Notes: generated from the letters alone by a model not told the origin. A DNA stretch of 64,000 nt from Myxococcales bacterium (GCA_016191785.1 JACPVJ010000136.1:22539-86538); one strand, 5' to 3'; positions 26,520 to 35,736 are shown, numbered from the stretch's first letter. A program made the numbers and translations.

Positions 26520-28538
26520 TCAGAGGTCCACGGAGTACACGAAGCTGTTCTTGGGGAAGCGCAGCACCCGTTCCGTGATGGCCGCCTGGGGGATCTTGGT
26601 CCCCTCCACGTACTTCTTCACCAGCGCCTCGGCGCCCTTCTTGTCGTTTCGCGCCTTGAGCTGGGCCACGACGCGCATCAGCTTCTCGCAGGCGGCGGGG
26701 AGCTTCTCGAAGTTCAGCTTGAACGCGCCCACGTCGCTGCCGTTGGCGGCGGGCGCGGCGGCGTCCCAGACGACGGCGCCCTCGTCCATCAGCACGCCGA
26801 GCTGAATCGCCGCGAGCTGGCTGTAGGGTTTGCGCGTGCCGTCCTCGTTGGTCATCCCCTGCGCGATGTGTCCGAATGCCCAGACTACGCTGTCGACGTA
26901 CGACTGACGCCGCACCTCTTCGGTGATGAGGCCCTTCTTCACCACTAGATCCAGGTAATAGAGCGCGCCGCTCTGGGCCTTGAGCTCTTCCATCATCGAC
27001 GACAGCCCGCCGCCGAACGCCTGGCTGTCGGTCTTGCCCTGGAAAGTGTACTCGTGGCTCGGGCCCAGGTTGTGCGTGGCCTCGTGGAGCACGGTCGACA
27101 AGAGCCCCGGCAAGGCGTCGTCGCGCAGGTGCTCGCTGGCCGACTTGTCCAGCAGCGACTGTGCTTGCCTGCGGCGCGCCGCCAGCGAGTCCGGGTCGGT
27201 GTACAGGTTGGCCATCGCCACGGTGCGACCGCGGCTCTCGTTCGCGACCTTGCCCCAGTTGGGCAGAGACTGCCCGATGGTGGCGCCGAAGGCTGCGCGG
27301 CTGTCGCCGGCGTTCAGCACGACGTCGATGAACTCCGGGAGCTTGAAGCTGACCTTGCGCTCGCGGTACGGCCACGCAATCAGCTTGGCGAGGGAGGCCT
27401 CCATCTCTTGCTGGTGCGGCGTGAGCTTCTGCTGCCAGATCAGAGAGCCCTGGTTCATCCGCGCGAAGCTGACGTGGAACCCGGCCTTCTGGCTGCACGG
27501 CTCCCAGTAGGTCTCGTCCGGCCCGATGCGCAGGTAGAACTTCGAGCCCTTCCCGGCCATCTTCGACCAGGCCTCGTCGGCGGCCTCCCAGTCGTTGTCG
27601 CGGAAGGCCTTGGCAGCCGCCGTGAGGTACTCGGCCAGGGCGCGCTCGTCGGGGCCGAGGGCGGCCGCCGCGGCGTCGAGGTGCCCGGCGACCATCTGCA
27701 TGGTCTGGGCGTAGGCGTTGGAGTACTTTACCGGCACGAGCTGGCCGTCTTGCTCGCGCACCACCACGAAGGGCGACAGGAGCTCTTTCGAGTCCTTGCG
27801 CTGCTCGAGGGCCTGGCAGAACTTCGGATCGTCCTGCAGCTTCGCGGGGTAGACGTCGACCTTGCGCTTCGGCGCTCCGGCGATGGCGCTGCAGGCCGGG
27901 TTCTTCTCGGTCTTCGGGCCTTCGCACTGCGGGCCCCAGTTTCGACGGAACAGGCTGTGGCTCGGCGCGTGGTCCGCGGGCAGCTTGCGCTCGAGGGCGG
28001 CCGCGCCGGTCTGGATGGCGAACAACCGCTCGACCTCGAGCGCCGCGGCCACGATCGACTTCACCGCCGCGCGATCGGACGGAGCGAGCGCGCGGAAGTC
28101 GGTGTGGACGAGCGTGGGTCGGCCTTGGTCGAGATCTTCGAGCACCAGCGCGCGACGCGCTGCCTCGCCAGCGGGCACGTCCGCGGCAGGAGCGTGGAGC
28201 GATGCGAGCATGCCCGAGTAGGCCAGATCGAGCTCCGGACTGAGCTTGCCCGACTGCACCCAGGTCGGCGAGGTCGGGTAGAACAGAAGCCCTCGGACCT
28301 CGTCGGGGTCGACGGTCTTGTTCCCGTTCGCGTCGTGCGCCCAGTAGACGGGCAGGTTCATGCGCACGGCCAGCTGGTTGAAGGTGCTCCGGTCGAGGGC
28401 GCTGGGCACGATCGGCGCGGGCGCGGGGGCCGCCACGGGCGCCGGGGTCGGCAGGGGTGGAGGAGGCGGCGGCGGCGTCTCGCGCGGGGTGCAGGCGACC
28501 AGCAAGGGCAGGGCGAGGGGCAGCAGACGGAGGCGCAT
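26520..28538 (-). CDS. Lipoprotein peptidase related to dipeptidyl peptidase III (M49)
   Basis: 672 residues, close to DPP III length. Lipobox LLVAC near residue 15, Pro-rich linker to about 45. The zinc site reads HEATH (485-489) with Glu517-Glu518 in MMEELKAQ supplying the third ligand, and the helix before it contains SSIGQSLPNWG-like IGQSLPNWGK, a hallmark of M49. Classical DPP III has the six-residue HELLGH; the five-residue form seen here is known for some bacterial members such as Caldithrix abyssi. Lipid anchoring would place it in the envelope, whereas most DPP III are cytosolic. First gene of a likely operon with the diguanylate cyclase. Confidence 0.75.
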   Translation of the reverse strand: MRLRLLPLALPLLVACTPRETPPPPPPPLPTPAPVAAPAPAPIVPSALDRSTFNQLAVRMNLPVYWAHDANGNKTVDPDEVRGLLFYPTSPTWVQSGKLSPELDLAYSGMLASLHAPAADVPAGEAARRALVLEDLDQGRPTLVHTDFRALAPSDRAAVKSIVAAALEVERLFAIQTGAAALERKLPADHAPSHSLFRRNWGPQCEGPKTEKNPACSAIAGAPKRKVDVYPAKLQDDPKFCQALEQRKDSKELLSPFVVVREQDGQLVPVKYSNAYAQTMQMVAGHLDAAAAALGPDERALAEYLTAAAKAFRDNDWEAADEAWSKMAGKGSKFYLRIGPDETYWEPCSQKAGFHVSFARMNQGSLIWQQKLTPHQQEMEASLAKLIAWPYRERKVSFKLPEFIDVVLNAGDSRAAFGATIGQSLPNWGKVANESRGRTVAMANLYTDPDSLAARRRQAQSLLDKSASEHLRDDALPGLLSTVLHEATHNLGPSHEYTFQGKTDSQAFGGGLSSMMEELKAQSGALYYLDLVVKKGLITEEVRRQSYVDSVVWAFGHIAQGMTNEDGTRKPYSQLAAIQLGVLMDEGAVVWDAAAPAANGSDVGAFKLNFEKLPAACEKLMRVVAQLKARNDKKGAEALVKKYVEGTKIPQAAITERVLRFPKNSFVYSVDL

Positions 28539-28712
28539 GGCGCGCGCCTATACGACGATTTTGGCGGGCCAGATAGCGGCGAGCGCGAGGCATCTGCGGG
28601 GCCCTCGCGGTCAGACGCAAAACCTTCGTGGAAGCGGCGAGCTGGGCCCGGGATGGGGCGCGCACGGGATGTGCTTGTTCCGGGCACGGCCCAAGGCCCG
28701 GAGTACCCGCAC

Positions 28713-30764
28713 ATGAATCCCACTTCCCCACGTACCCTCAGGAACATCGCCCTGCTCGGCCAGGCCGGCTCGGGCAAGACCACGCTGCTCGAGCGTCTGC
28801 TCTTCGAGGCGAAGGCCATCCCTGCGCAGGGCTCGATCGAGCGCGGCGACACGGTGAGCGACTTCGACCCCCTCGAGAAGTCGATGCGGCACTCGCTGAG
28901 CGTGAGCCTTGCTCACCTCGAGTGGGCGGACCACCACGTGAACCTGCTCGACACGCCGGGCACACCGGACTTTTTGGGGCGCGCCTTCGAGGCGCTGGAG
29001 GCCGTCGAGACCGCGGCGGTCGTGGTCGACGCCAGCGCCGGCGTGGGCGCGGTCACGCGGCGCACGATGCAGGCCGCGAGCGGGCTGTGCCGCATGCTGA
29101 TCGTGAACAAGATCGACGCGGCGCCCGACCAGCTGGCGGGGCTGATGGTCGAGCTCACCGAGGCCTTCGGCAAGGTCTGCCTCCCCATCAACTTGCCGTC
29201 GCCCGACGGCAAGCGGGTCGTCGACTGCTTCTTCTCGCCCGACACCCGCGCCGCGACGGCGCTGTCGACCGTGAGCTCGGCTCACGACGCCATCGTGGAC
29301 CAGGTGGTCGCCCTCGATGACGCGCTGATGGAGCTGTACCTGGGCCAAGGCGAGTCGCTGAAACCCGAGCAGCTCCACGATGCGTTCGAGGCGGCGCTGC
29401 GTCAGGGGCTGCTGGTTCCGGTGTGCTTCGTGTCGGCGACCAGCGGCGCCGGGGTGCGTGAGTTGCTCGACGTGATCGGCAAGCTGATGCCCGACCCGAC
29501 CGAGGGGAACCCGCCCGCGTTCTTCAAGGGCGAGGGCGCCGAGGCGGCGGCCGTCGAAGTGGCCCCCGACCCCGCCCGTCACGTGGTGGCCCACGTGTTC
29601 GAGATCGCGAACGATCCGTTTCGGGGCAAATTGGCGATCTTTCGCCTGTATCAAGGCACCATCACCCCGCACAGCCAGCTCTTCGTCGGCGACTCGAAGC
29701 GCCCGTTCAATGTCGGGCACCTCTTGCGGCTGCAGGGCAAGACTCAGATCGACGTCGAGCGGGCGATCCCCGGCGACATCTGCGCCGTGGCTCGGGTCGA
29801 CGCGATCACGCGCGACGCGGTGCTGCACGACTCGCACGACGAAGATCACTTCCACCTGCGCCCGCCGCCGTTCCCCAAGCCGGTGTTCGGGCTGGCGCTG
29901 GTCCCGGCCCGGCGTGGCGACGAGCAGAAGCTGTCGGACGCGCTGCACCGGCTCATGGAAGAGGACCCCTCGCTCGCCGTCGAACACGATCCCGAGTCGA
30001 ACGAGACCATCCTCCGCGGCCTGGGCGAGCTGCACCTCAGCACGGTCGTCGAGCAGCTGTCCGCGCGCTACAACGTGAAGGTCGACACCCGGCAGCCGAG
30101 CGTCCCGTATCGCGAGACGATCACGCGCCCGGCCGAGGCCCGCTACCGCCACAAGAAACAGACCGGCGGGGCCGGGCAGTTCGGCGAGGTGGCGGTCCGC
30201 ATCGAGCCCCTCGAGCGCGGCGCGGGCTTCGAGTTCGTGGACGAGATCAAGGGTGGGGTCATCCCAGGGCACTTCGTCCCGGCCGTCGAGAAGGGCGTGC
30301 GCCAGGCGATGAGCGAGGGCGTGGCGGCGGGCTTTCCCCTCTCGGACTTGCGCGTCACGCTGTTCGACGGCAAGACCCACGCGGTCGACTCGAAGGAGGT
30401 CGCCTTCGTCGCGGCCGGACGCCAGGCCATGCTCGAAGCCGCTGCGCTGGCCGGTCCGGTGGTGCTCGAGCCGTTGCTCGAGGTCCTGGTGCGAGTCCAG
30501 GGCGCGAAGGTGGGTGAGGTCGGCGCGGACCTTGCCCATCGCCGGGGGCGCATCACCGGCAATCAGGCCCTGTCCGATGGCCGCGCCGAGATCTCGGGCG
30601 TCGCGCCGATGGCGGAGATGGCGGACTTCGAGAGTCGCCTCAAGTCGATGACCGGGGGCGAGGCCAGCTACTCCGTGGCGCTCAGCCACTTCGATCGGGT
30701 CCCGGAGGCGGTGCAGCAACGGCTGCAGAGCGAGTACCAAGCGCGCCGGGCCGCGGGTCACTGA
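28713..30764 (+). CDS. EF-G paralogue (EF-G2-like translational GTPase)
   Basis: 683 residues with the EF-G domain order: G1 GQAGSGKTT (14-24), G3 DTPGTPDF (80-87), G4 NKID, then domains II-V ending in a basic tail. Two features mark it as a paralogue rather than the housekeeping fusA: G1 lacks the usual AHIDAGKTT, and the catalytic His after DTPG is Thr84 instead of His. EF-G2 proteins of this kind often hydrolyse GTP slowly and have uncertain roles in stress or recycling. No ribosomal protein genes are near. Upstream, 174 bp separate it from the divergent M49-like gene. Confidence 0.87.
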   Translation: MNPTSPRTLRNIALLGQAGSGKTTLLERLLFEAKAIPAQGSIERGDTVSDFDPLEKSMRHSLSVSLAHLEWADHHVNLLDTPGTPDFLGRAFEALEAVETAAVVVDASAGVGAVTRRTMQAASGLCRMLIVNKIDAAPDQLAGLMVELTEAFGKVCLPINLPSPDGKRVVDCFFSPDTRAATALSTVSSAHDAIVDQVVALDDALMELYLGQGESLKPEQLHDAFEAALRQGLLVPVCFVSATSGAGVRELLDVIGKLMPDPTEGNPPAFFKGEGAEAAAVEVAPDPARHVVAHVFEIANDPFRGKLAIFRLYQGTITPHSQLFVGDSKRPFNVGHLLRLQGKTQIDVERAIPGDICAVARVDAITRDAVLHDSHDEDHFHLRPPPFPKPVFGLALVPARRGDEQKLSDALHRLMEEDPSLAVEHDPESNETILRGLGELHLSTVVEQLSARYNVKVDTRQPSVPYRETITRPAEARYRHKKQTGGAGQFGEVAVRIEPLERGAGFEFVDEIKGGVIPGHFVPAVEKGVRQAMSEGVAAGFPLSDLRVTLFDGKTHAVDSKEVAFVAAGRQAMLEAAALAGPVVLEPLLEVLVRVQGAKVGEVGADLAHRRGRITGNQALSDGRAEISGVAPMAEMADFESRLKSMTGGEASYSVALSHFDRVPEAVQQRLQSEYQARRAAGH

Positions 30765-30778
30765 AACCGATGCATCCG

Positions 30779-31231
30779 TCAGGGGTGCTGGCGCAGCACC
30801 TCGACGCGCACCGGAACCACGCCTGCGCGCAGCATGTCGAGCTCGCGCGCCGCGGCCTTCGAGAGGTCGATGATTCGGCTCGGTTTGCCGAACGGCCCGC
30901 GGTCGGTGATGCGTACGATCACGCTTCGTCCCGTGTCGAGCCGCACGACGCGCACCTCCGTTCCGAAGCGCAGCGTGCGGTGCGCGGCGGTGAGCGCGCT
31001 CGGGTCGTAGCGCTCTCCGCTGGCGGTCTTCCGCCCGGCGAGGGCGTCGGAGTAGTACGTGGCTTCGCCCTCGAACACGGCGAGAGCCGCGGGCGCGGGC
31101 GACGGCGTCGGCGGCGGGGCGCCTCGCACGGGCGCGCTCTCGGGCGCCACGGCCGGGGGCATGGGTGGAGGCAGCGGAGCGACCCGCGCGCACGCGCCGA
31201 GTGCCAGCGTGCACAGCAGCCAAGACCTCAC
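30779..31231 (-). CDS. rlpA: RlpA-like septal ring lytic transglycosylase, lipoprotein
   Basis: 150 residues. Lipobox LGAC (Cys14), Pro-rich spacer, then a double-psi beta barrel: GEATYYSDALAGRKTASGERYDP with the Ala/Gly-rich RlpA signature, then VRITDRGPF and RIIDLSKAAARELDM. RlpA cleaves denuded glycan strands; E. coli-type SPOR domain is absent. The GTG start overlaps the stop of the upstream kinase gene (GTGA). Confidence 0.8.
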   Translation of the reverse strand: MRSWLLCTLALGACARVAPLPPPMPPAVAPESAPVRGAPPPTPSPAPAALAVFEGEATYYSDALAGRKTASGERYDPSALTAAHRTLRFGTEVRVVRLDTGRSVIVRITDRGPFGKPSRIIDLSKAAARELDMLRAGVVPVRVEVLRQHP

Positions 31232-33396
31232 GGCTTGGACCAGGCGCGGCTCACGCGGATGTCATCGATGCTCTGCAGGCGACCGCTGCCCGCGACCACG
31301 TAGCTGGTAGTCACCACGCTGACCTCACCGCCTCGGTGGCGCAAGACCTCGCACTCGGCGCTCCACGACGAGCTCTCGGGGGGGCGCGCCTTGCGCTTGC
31401 TCTTGTTGGGCTTCATCGGCGAGCGGACCACCGCCTTCATGTTCACGCTGCAGGTGTCGATGATGGTCCACTGATCGGGGAAGTCTTGGTAGCTCTTGTC
31501 GAGCATCTTGCCGATCTCGGCCAAGGTGCGCGGCTCACCGTCGATCGAGGCGCCGTCGCTCACCAGCCCGATGAACACGCTGGTGCGTCGCGAGTTCAGC
31601 GCTGCCTCGATCTTCTCCAGGGCTCGCGAGGTCGCGACCACGAAGTTCTTGTTCGGGTTGTTGGTCTCGATGGCCACCGAGCGCTCGCAGCACAGACCGC
31701 GGCGATCCGGCGCGGCGCTGGAACCCGCGGCCACGGCGCGGATCGAGCACGAGCCGCCGCCGCGCACCACGAAGCCGTGAGATTGGGCGGTGAGGGTCCA
31801 CGACGGCTCTCGAGCCACGCTCGGGTTCTCTGCGCAGACCCGCGACCATTGCTGCTCGGTGCAGAGCGACAGGCCGGCGTCGGCGCATTTGGTCTGCGCT
31901 TCGAGCACCGAGCGCGCGGCGTCGTCGGGCAGGGACTGCACGCGAAACTCCTCCACCCAGACGTTGCTGCCGGGCACGCTGCCGGCCGGCACCGACTTGG
32001 CCAGCGGTGACGGCTTGGGCGCTTCGGGGCCGGCCGACGCGGAGGTCGGCGGGGCCGGGGCGCTGGGGGCGGCCGTCGGAGCCGCGCTCTCGGTGGCGCT
32101 GACTGGTAGCGCGGCGCTCGGGCCCGCCCGCACCGGCGCTCGCTTGGCCGAGGCCAGGTACGCCGCGCCTCCGATCACCGCGCCCAGGGTGATGCTCCCG
32201 ATCGCGACGGTGGCCACGAGCCGCCCGCGCCCCGCGGGCTCGCTGGCCGCCAGCGCCGGGGTCGCTTCGATCGGCACCTGCGTGCTCGACGACAGCTGCG
32301 TCGAGCCTTCGAGCGGACGCGCCTTGGGGAGCAGCGGCTCCACCGTGGTCGGGGTGTCGCGACCCGACGCGGTGATCACCAGCGCGTCCACGTCGGCGCT
32401 CCCCTGCAAGAAGGTGTCCGCCGGGAGCACCGCCGCGTGGGACGACATGGGCGCCCGGGGCGCCCAGCTGGCCGCTTCGCACAGCGCGTCCCAGAACTCG
32501 CCCATCGTACGAAACCGGGCTTTTGGGTCCACCGAGAGCGCGACCTTGATCACCTCTTCCACGGGCTCGCTCACCTCGACGCCCCGCGCACGCAGCGTGG
32601 GCCGATGCTCCAGATCGGCCGACGAAACGAAGAGCTCGGCCGCGTCTTCGCCCTCGAGCGCGCGCTTGCCGCTGACCAGCTCGATCAGCACCAGCGCCAG
32701 GGCGAACACGTCGGTCCAGGGCCCGGTCGCTCCGAACCGCCGCGCGAACTGCTCCGGGGCGCCGTAGTGGGCGGTGAACGCTTGCAGCGTGCGCCCGGTG
32801 ACCTCGAACGCCCGGCTCACGCTCGCGGTCTCGGTGATCACCTTGGCGATGCCGAAGTCCAGCACCTTGATCGTCTGCCGCCCGCCGATCTCGGCCAGGA
32901 ACAGGTTGGCGGGCTTCACGTCGCGGTGGGCCACGCCTTGCTCGTGCGCCAGGTCCAGGGCTCGGGCGACGGGGTCGAGCAGGGTCAGGGCCTCGTGCAG
33001 CGGCCGGCCGCGCAGGCCCTGCCTGTGCCGGTCGTCCATGTCCTTCTCGAGGGTGCGACCCTCGAGCCACTCGAGCACCAGGTAGGGCGTCCACTGGCCC
33101 GTGGGCGACGTGGCAGCCCCCACGTCCAAGGCTTGGACGATGCCCGCCGTCATGCGCGACAGGCGGTGCTGGAGCTTGCCCTCGGCCAAGAAGCTCTCGA
33201 AGAACCGGTCCTTGTCCTCGCCCTTGAAGTCGTCCGGCACCCGCAGGCACTTGAAGGCGACCTTCTCGCCGAAGCCCAGGTGGTTGGCGCGGTACACCAC
33301 GCCGAAGCCGCCCTCACCGACGCACTCTTCGACGACGTACTTCCCGTCAGCGGTGGCGCCCACCCACCCGAACGGATCACTCTGGACGCCGGCCAT
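31228..33396 (-). CDS. Transmembrane Ser/Thr protein kinase with extracytoplasmic domain
   Basis: 722 residues. Kinase domain: GEGGFG (27-32), Lys49, HRDVKPAN from 157, DFG at 180-182 and APEQ. After a Ser/Thr-Pro-rich juxtamembrane stretch comes one transmembrane helix near residue 400 (AIGSITLGAVIGGAAYLAS). The outer part has a Pro/Ala spacer and a Cys-containing region with LSLCTEQQW, as in formylglycine-generating-enzyme-like (SUMF1) domains, then a second domain of unknown fold. A kinase tethered to an extracellular sensor in this way can respond to surface cues. Its last codons overlap rlpA, suggesting cotranslation with a cell-wall enzyme. Confidence 0.88.
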   Translation of the reverse strand: MAGVQSDPFGWVGATADGKYVVEECVGEGGFGVVYRANHLGFGEKVAFKCLRVPDDFKGEDKDRFFESFLAEGKLQHRLSRMTAGIVQALDVGAATSPTGQWTPYLVLEWLEGRTLEKDMDDRHRQGLRGRPLHEALTLLDPVARALDLAHEQGVAHRDVKPANLFLAEIGGRQTIKVLDFGIAKVITETASVSRAFEVTGRTLQAFTAHYGAPEQFARRFGATGPWTDVFALALVLIELVSGKRALEGEDAAELFVSSADLEHRPTLRARGVEVSEPVEEVIKVALSVDPKARFRTMGEFWDALCEAASWAPRAPMSSHAAVLPADTFLQGSADVDALVITASGRDTPTTVEPLLPKARPLEGSTQLSSSTQVPIEATPALAASEPAGRGRLVATVAIGSITLGAVIGGAAYLASAKRAPVRAGPSAALPVSATESAAPTAAPSAPAPPTSASAGPEAPKPSPLAKSVPAGSVPGSNVWVEEFRVQSLPDDAARSVLEAQTKCADAGLSLCTEQQWSRVCAENPSVAREPSWTLTAQSHGFVVRGGGSCSIRAVAAGSSAAPDRRGLCCERSVAIETNNPNKNFVVATSRALEKIEAALNSRRTSVFIGLVSDGASIDGEPRTLAEIGKMLDKSYQDFPDQWTIIDTCSVNMKAVVRSPMKPNKSKRKARPPESSSWSAECEVLRHRGGEVSVVTTSYVVAGSGRLQSIDDIRVSRAWSKP

Positions 33397-33450
33397 TCGG
33401 CCGGGAGCATAGCGCCGAACGTCGTGAATGCAGTAATACACTTTCGTCGC

Positions 33451-33963
33451 ATGCGTTGGATCGCCATTTCGGGAGCATGCTCGGCCATCTGGGTCGCGTG
33501 CGCCGCGCCACGGCAGAGCGCGCCTGCGCCCGCGCCCACGGTGACGCTGCCCGCGGCCTCCACGGAGGCACCGCCCGATCCGCGCTCCGAAGCGCCGCCT
33601 GAGGCCTCGCCTTCGAGCTCGCGCATCTTGCCGAGCGGGCTCGGTGTCGAAGATTTGAAGCTCGGTACGGGCGCCATGGCCGAGCCAGGCCAGCGCGTGC
33701 GACTGCACTACGTCGGCACGCTGGAGGACGGCCGCGTGTTCGACTCGAGCCGTGCGCGCGACACGCCGTTCGAAGCGCGCCTCGGCCAGGGCCAGCTGAT
33801 CAAGGGCTTCGAAGAAGGCGTCGCCGGCATGCGCGTCGGAGGCCTGCGCCGGCTGCTCATTCCGCCCGAGCTCGGCTACGGCGAGCGGGGCACGGGGAAC
33901 ATCCCGCCGAGCTCGATCTTGATCTTCGAGGTCGAGCTTCTGGCGGTGATCACGGCGCCGTGA
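33451..33963 (+). CDS. FKBP-type peptidyl-prolyl isomerase lipoprotein
   Basis: 170 residues. Lipobox WVAC (Cys17), Pro/Ala/Ser-rich spacer to about 60, then a complete FKBP domain: VRLHYVGTLEDGRVFDSS, LGQGQLIKGFEEGVAGM, IPPELGYGERG and ILIFEVELL. It catalyses prolyl cis-trans isomerisation in the envelope. Divergent from the kinase gene by 54 bp. Its 3' end overlaps the opposing gene by 14 nt. Confidence 0.9.
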   Translation: MRWIAISGACSAIWVACAAPRQSAPAPAPTVTLPAASTEAPPDPRSEAPPEASPSSSRILPSGLGVEDLKLGTGAMAEPGQRVRLHYVGTLEDGRVFDSSRARDTPFEARLGQGQLIKGFEEGVAGMRVGGLRRLLIPPELGYGERGTGNIPPSSILIFEVELLAVITAP

Positions 33964-34939
33964 CCGAGAAGGTGGCGAAGCCGTTCTTCTTGGTCGAATC
34001 CACGGCGGCGCCGTCCGTGGTGTAGTCGGTGCCGTTTACCGCCAGCTTGACGAACAGGTCGCTCTTCGCGCCCTGGGTCAGGCCGCTGACCTTTGCCTTG
34101 CACCGCGCCGTGGCGCCGCAGCTCATCGGGACCCAGGTCGCGCCGTCGGTCGAGACCTGCACGCCGAGCGAGGTCACGGTCAGCTGCTCTTTGCCCGCCC
34201 CGTCGACCAGCTTCAGCCCCACGGTGACCGGTGGCCAGACCATGTTCCCGTCTTGAACCGTGGCCAGGAAGAGCTCGAGGTCGTGTCCACCGCTCACCGC
34301 CGTCAGCGTGTCGCGGAACAAGAACCAGTTGCGCGGCTTGTCCGAGCCCATCGGGGTCTTGATGGTGTCGGCCGCATTCTTCAGCGAGGTGTGGGTGGTG
34401 TCCGCTCCGCTCGCCTCGTCGACGGTGATCGGCAGGGTGTCGATCGCGTCTTTGCCGGCCGAGACCTTCAGTGACCAGCCGCCCATGGTGCCCGACGCCA
34501 TCGAGAAGAACAGCGTCGCGTCGTAGGTCCCGGGGGTGGCGCTCTCTTTCACCGCGTCGATGGGCACCGGCGCGCTGTGAGCCATCTGCCCCATCTGCAT
34601 CACCGGGTTCAGGCCCAGCGTCGGCGCCAGGCCCGTGGCCGGCTTGCCGTCCGCCTTCGTGGTCACCTCCAGCTGGAACTGGCTCTTGCCCACCCGCAGG
34701 CCGGGCGGATTGGCGACGACCTTCACGGCGTAGCCGCTGGCCGTCGTGCCTCCGCTGCCTGCGCTGCCTCCTCCTCCGCTCACTCCGGCGCTGCCCCCGC
34801 CACCGGCCGCGCCCCCGCTGCCAGCCACGCCGCCGGCGCCGGCCGCGCCCCCGGTGCCCGTTGCGTCCGAGTCGTCGGAGCCGCAGCCCGCGACGAGAAG
34901 GGAGGTGACGAAGAGCGAGGCGAGCGCACGAGTGATCAT
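33950..34939 (-). CDS. Lipoprotein with FixH/YtkA-like domain
   Basis: 329 residues. Lipobox LVAGC near residue 17, Gly/Ser linker to about 60, then a beta-sandwich segment with MQMGQMAHSAP and later FFSMASGTMGGWSLKV, the Met-rich pattern of FixH/YtkA-like domains that act around metal (often copper) delivery. The C-terminal half is a second beta-rich region. Metal role is inferred only. Convergent with the FKBP gene. Confidence 0.6.
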   Translation of the reverse strand: MITRALASLFVTSLLVAGCGSDDSDATGTGGAAGAGGVAGSGGAAGGGGSAGVSGGGGSAGSGGTTASGYAVKVVANPPGLRVGKSQFQLEVTTKADGKPATGLAPTLGLNPVMQMGQMAHSAPVPIDAVKESATPGTYDATLFFSMASGTMGGWSLKVSAGKDAIDTLPITVDEASGADTTHTSLKNAADTIKTPMGSDKPRNWFLFRDTLTAVSGGHDLELFLATVQDGNMVWPPVTVGLKLVDGAGKEQLTVTSLGVQVSTDGATWVPMSCGATARCKAKVSGLTQGAKSDLFVKLAVNGTDYTTDGAAVDSTKKNGFATFSVTAP

Positions 34940-35045
34940 GCGTGGGTATTTGCACCGCGGTGCGGCGGCTGCCCATGCGACACGATGTCGCAGCAAGACG
35001 GAGATCATTGCGCAGGGATTGCGCGGGCTTGATCTTCGATGTCAT

Positions 35046-35065
35046 ATGTCTTACATGTACGACAT
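35046..35065. promoter_or_regulatory. 20-bp near-perfect palindrome, candidate antitoxin operator
   Basis: atgtcttacatgtacgacat: arms ATGTC and GACAT flank a TACATGTA core; 18 of 20 positions are symmetric. It lies just before the antitoxin coding region, where RHH antitoxins bind to repress their own promoter. It overlaps the possible upstream start codons, which favours translation from ATG 35076. Confidence 0.6.
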
Positions 35066-35075
35066 GGCGAGCGCA

Positions 35076-35330
35076 ATGTCCCAGACGCTCACGATTCGCT
35101 TGGGTGGGCCTGCGCTGCGCGGCTTGCGTGCCAGGGCGCGAGCGTTGGGGATCTCGCCTTCGGAGTTGGTCCGCCTCCTGCTCGAGCGCGAGGTCGGCGT
35201 GTTGGAGGGCGAGCCGAGCGCTTTCGATCTCACCCAGCGCTGGGTCGGCTCTGTCCACAGCCGCCGCGCGCCCGCCGGCGCTGAAGCGCGCACTGAGCTC
35301 GATGGCTGGAAGCCGGATCGCCGTGGCTAG
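35076..35330 (+). CDS. Ribbon-helix-helix-like antitoxin (second PIN module)
   Basis: 84 residues from ATG 35076 (in-frame ATGs at 35064, 35055 and 35046 are possible). The first residues SQTLTIRLGG form the DNA-contacting strand and ALRGLRARARALGISPSELVRLLLERE the two helices, a textbook ribbon-helix-helix. The remaining ~35 residues would contact the toxin. It overlaps the PIN gene by 29 nt and sits directly after the palindrome at 35046-35065. Confidence 0.75.
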   Translation: MSQTLTIRLGGPALRGLRARARALGISPSELVRLLLEREVGVLEGEPSAFDLTQRWVGSVHSRRAPAGAEARTELDGWKPDRRG

Positions 35331-35736
35331 ACGCGCGCTGCTCGACACCGGTTTCGTGATCGCGCTGGTCAACGCCGCCGACCCGGATCACGAGCGCTGC
35401 GTCGCGGTCTGGCGCGGCCTGCACGCTCAGCTGCTCTCGGTCGAAGGCGTCCTGGTCGAGTGTGCCCACATGCTACGCAAGACCAAGGGCGGTGCTGCGG
35501 CGGCAGCGCATCTGGTCGAGGAAGCAGGGACGCGGCTGGTCCCGCTGAGCGAGCTCGGCAGCGATCGGGTGCTGGAGCTGATGGCGAAGTATCGTGACGT
35601 CCCCATGGACCTCGTAGATGCTCTGCTGGTCGCGGTTGCCGAGAAGCATGCCGTGCGCGAGGTGTTGACGCTCGACCGGCGCGGGTTCGACACCTACCGA
35701 GCGAACGGTCGCGAGCGATTTCACGTGTTCCCCTGA
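35302..35736 (+). CDS. PIN-domain ribonuclease toxin (VapC-like), second module
   Basis: 144 residues from ATG 35302, or 137 from GTG 35323, which would leave an 8-nt overlap with the antitoxin. PIN signatures: ALLDTGFVIALVNAADPDHERC with the first metal Asp, VLVECAHML with a Glu, and PMDLVDALLVAVAEKH plus LTLDRRGFDTY with later Asp residues, all in canonical order. Expected Mg2+-dependent RNase. Confidence 0.82.
   Translation: MAGSRIAVARRALLDTGFVIALVNAADPDHERCVAVWRGLHAQLLSVEGVLVECAHMLRKTKGGAAAAAHLVEEAGTRLVPLSELGSDRVLELMAKYRDVPMDLVDALLVAVAEKHAVREVLTLDRRGFDTYRANGRERFHVFP

Noticed and set aside
27054..28712. Upstream in-frame extension of the EF-G paralogue
   Set aside because: The extension reads antisense through the M49-like gene; the GTPase domain begins at 28713.
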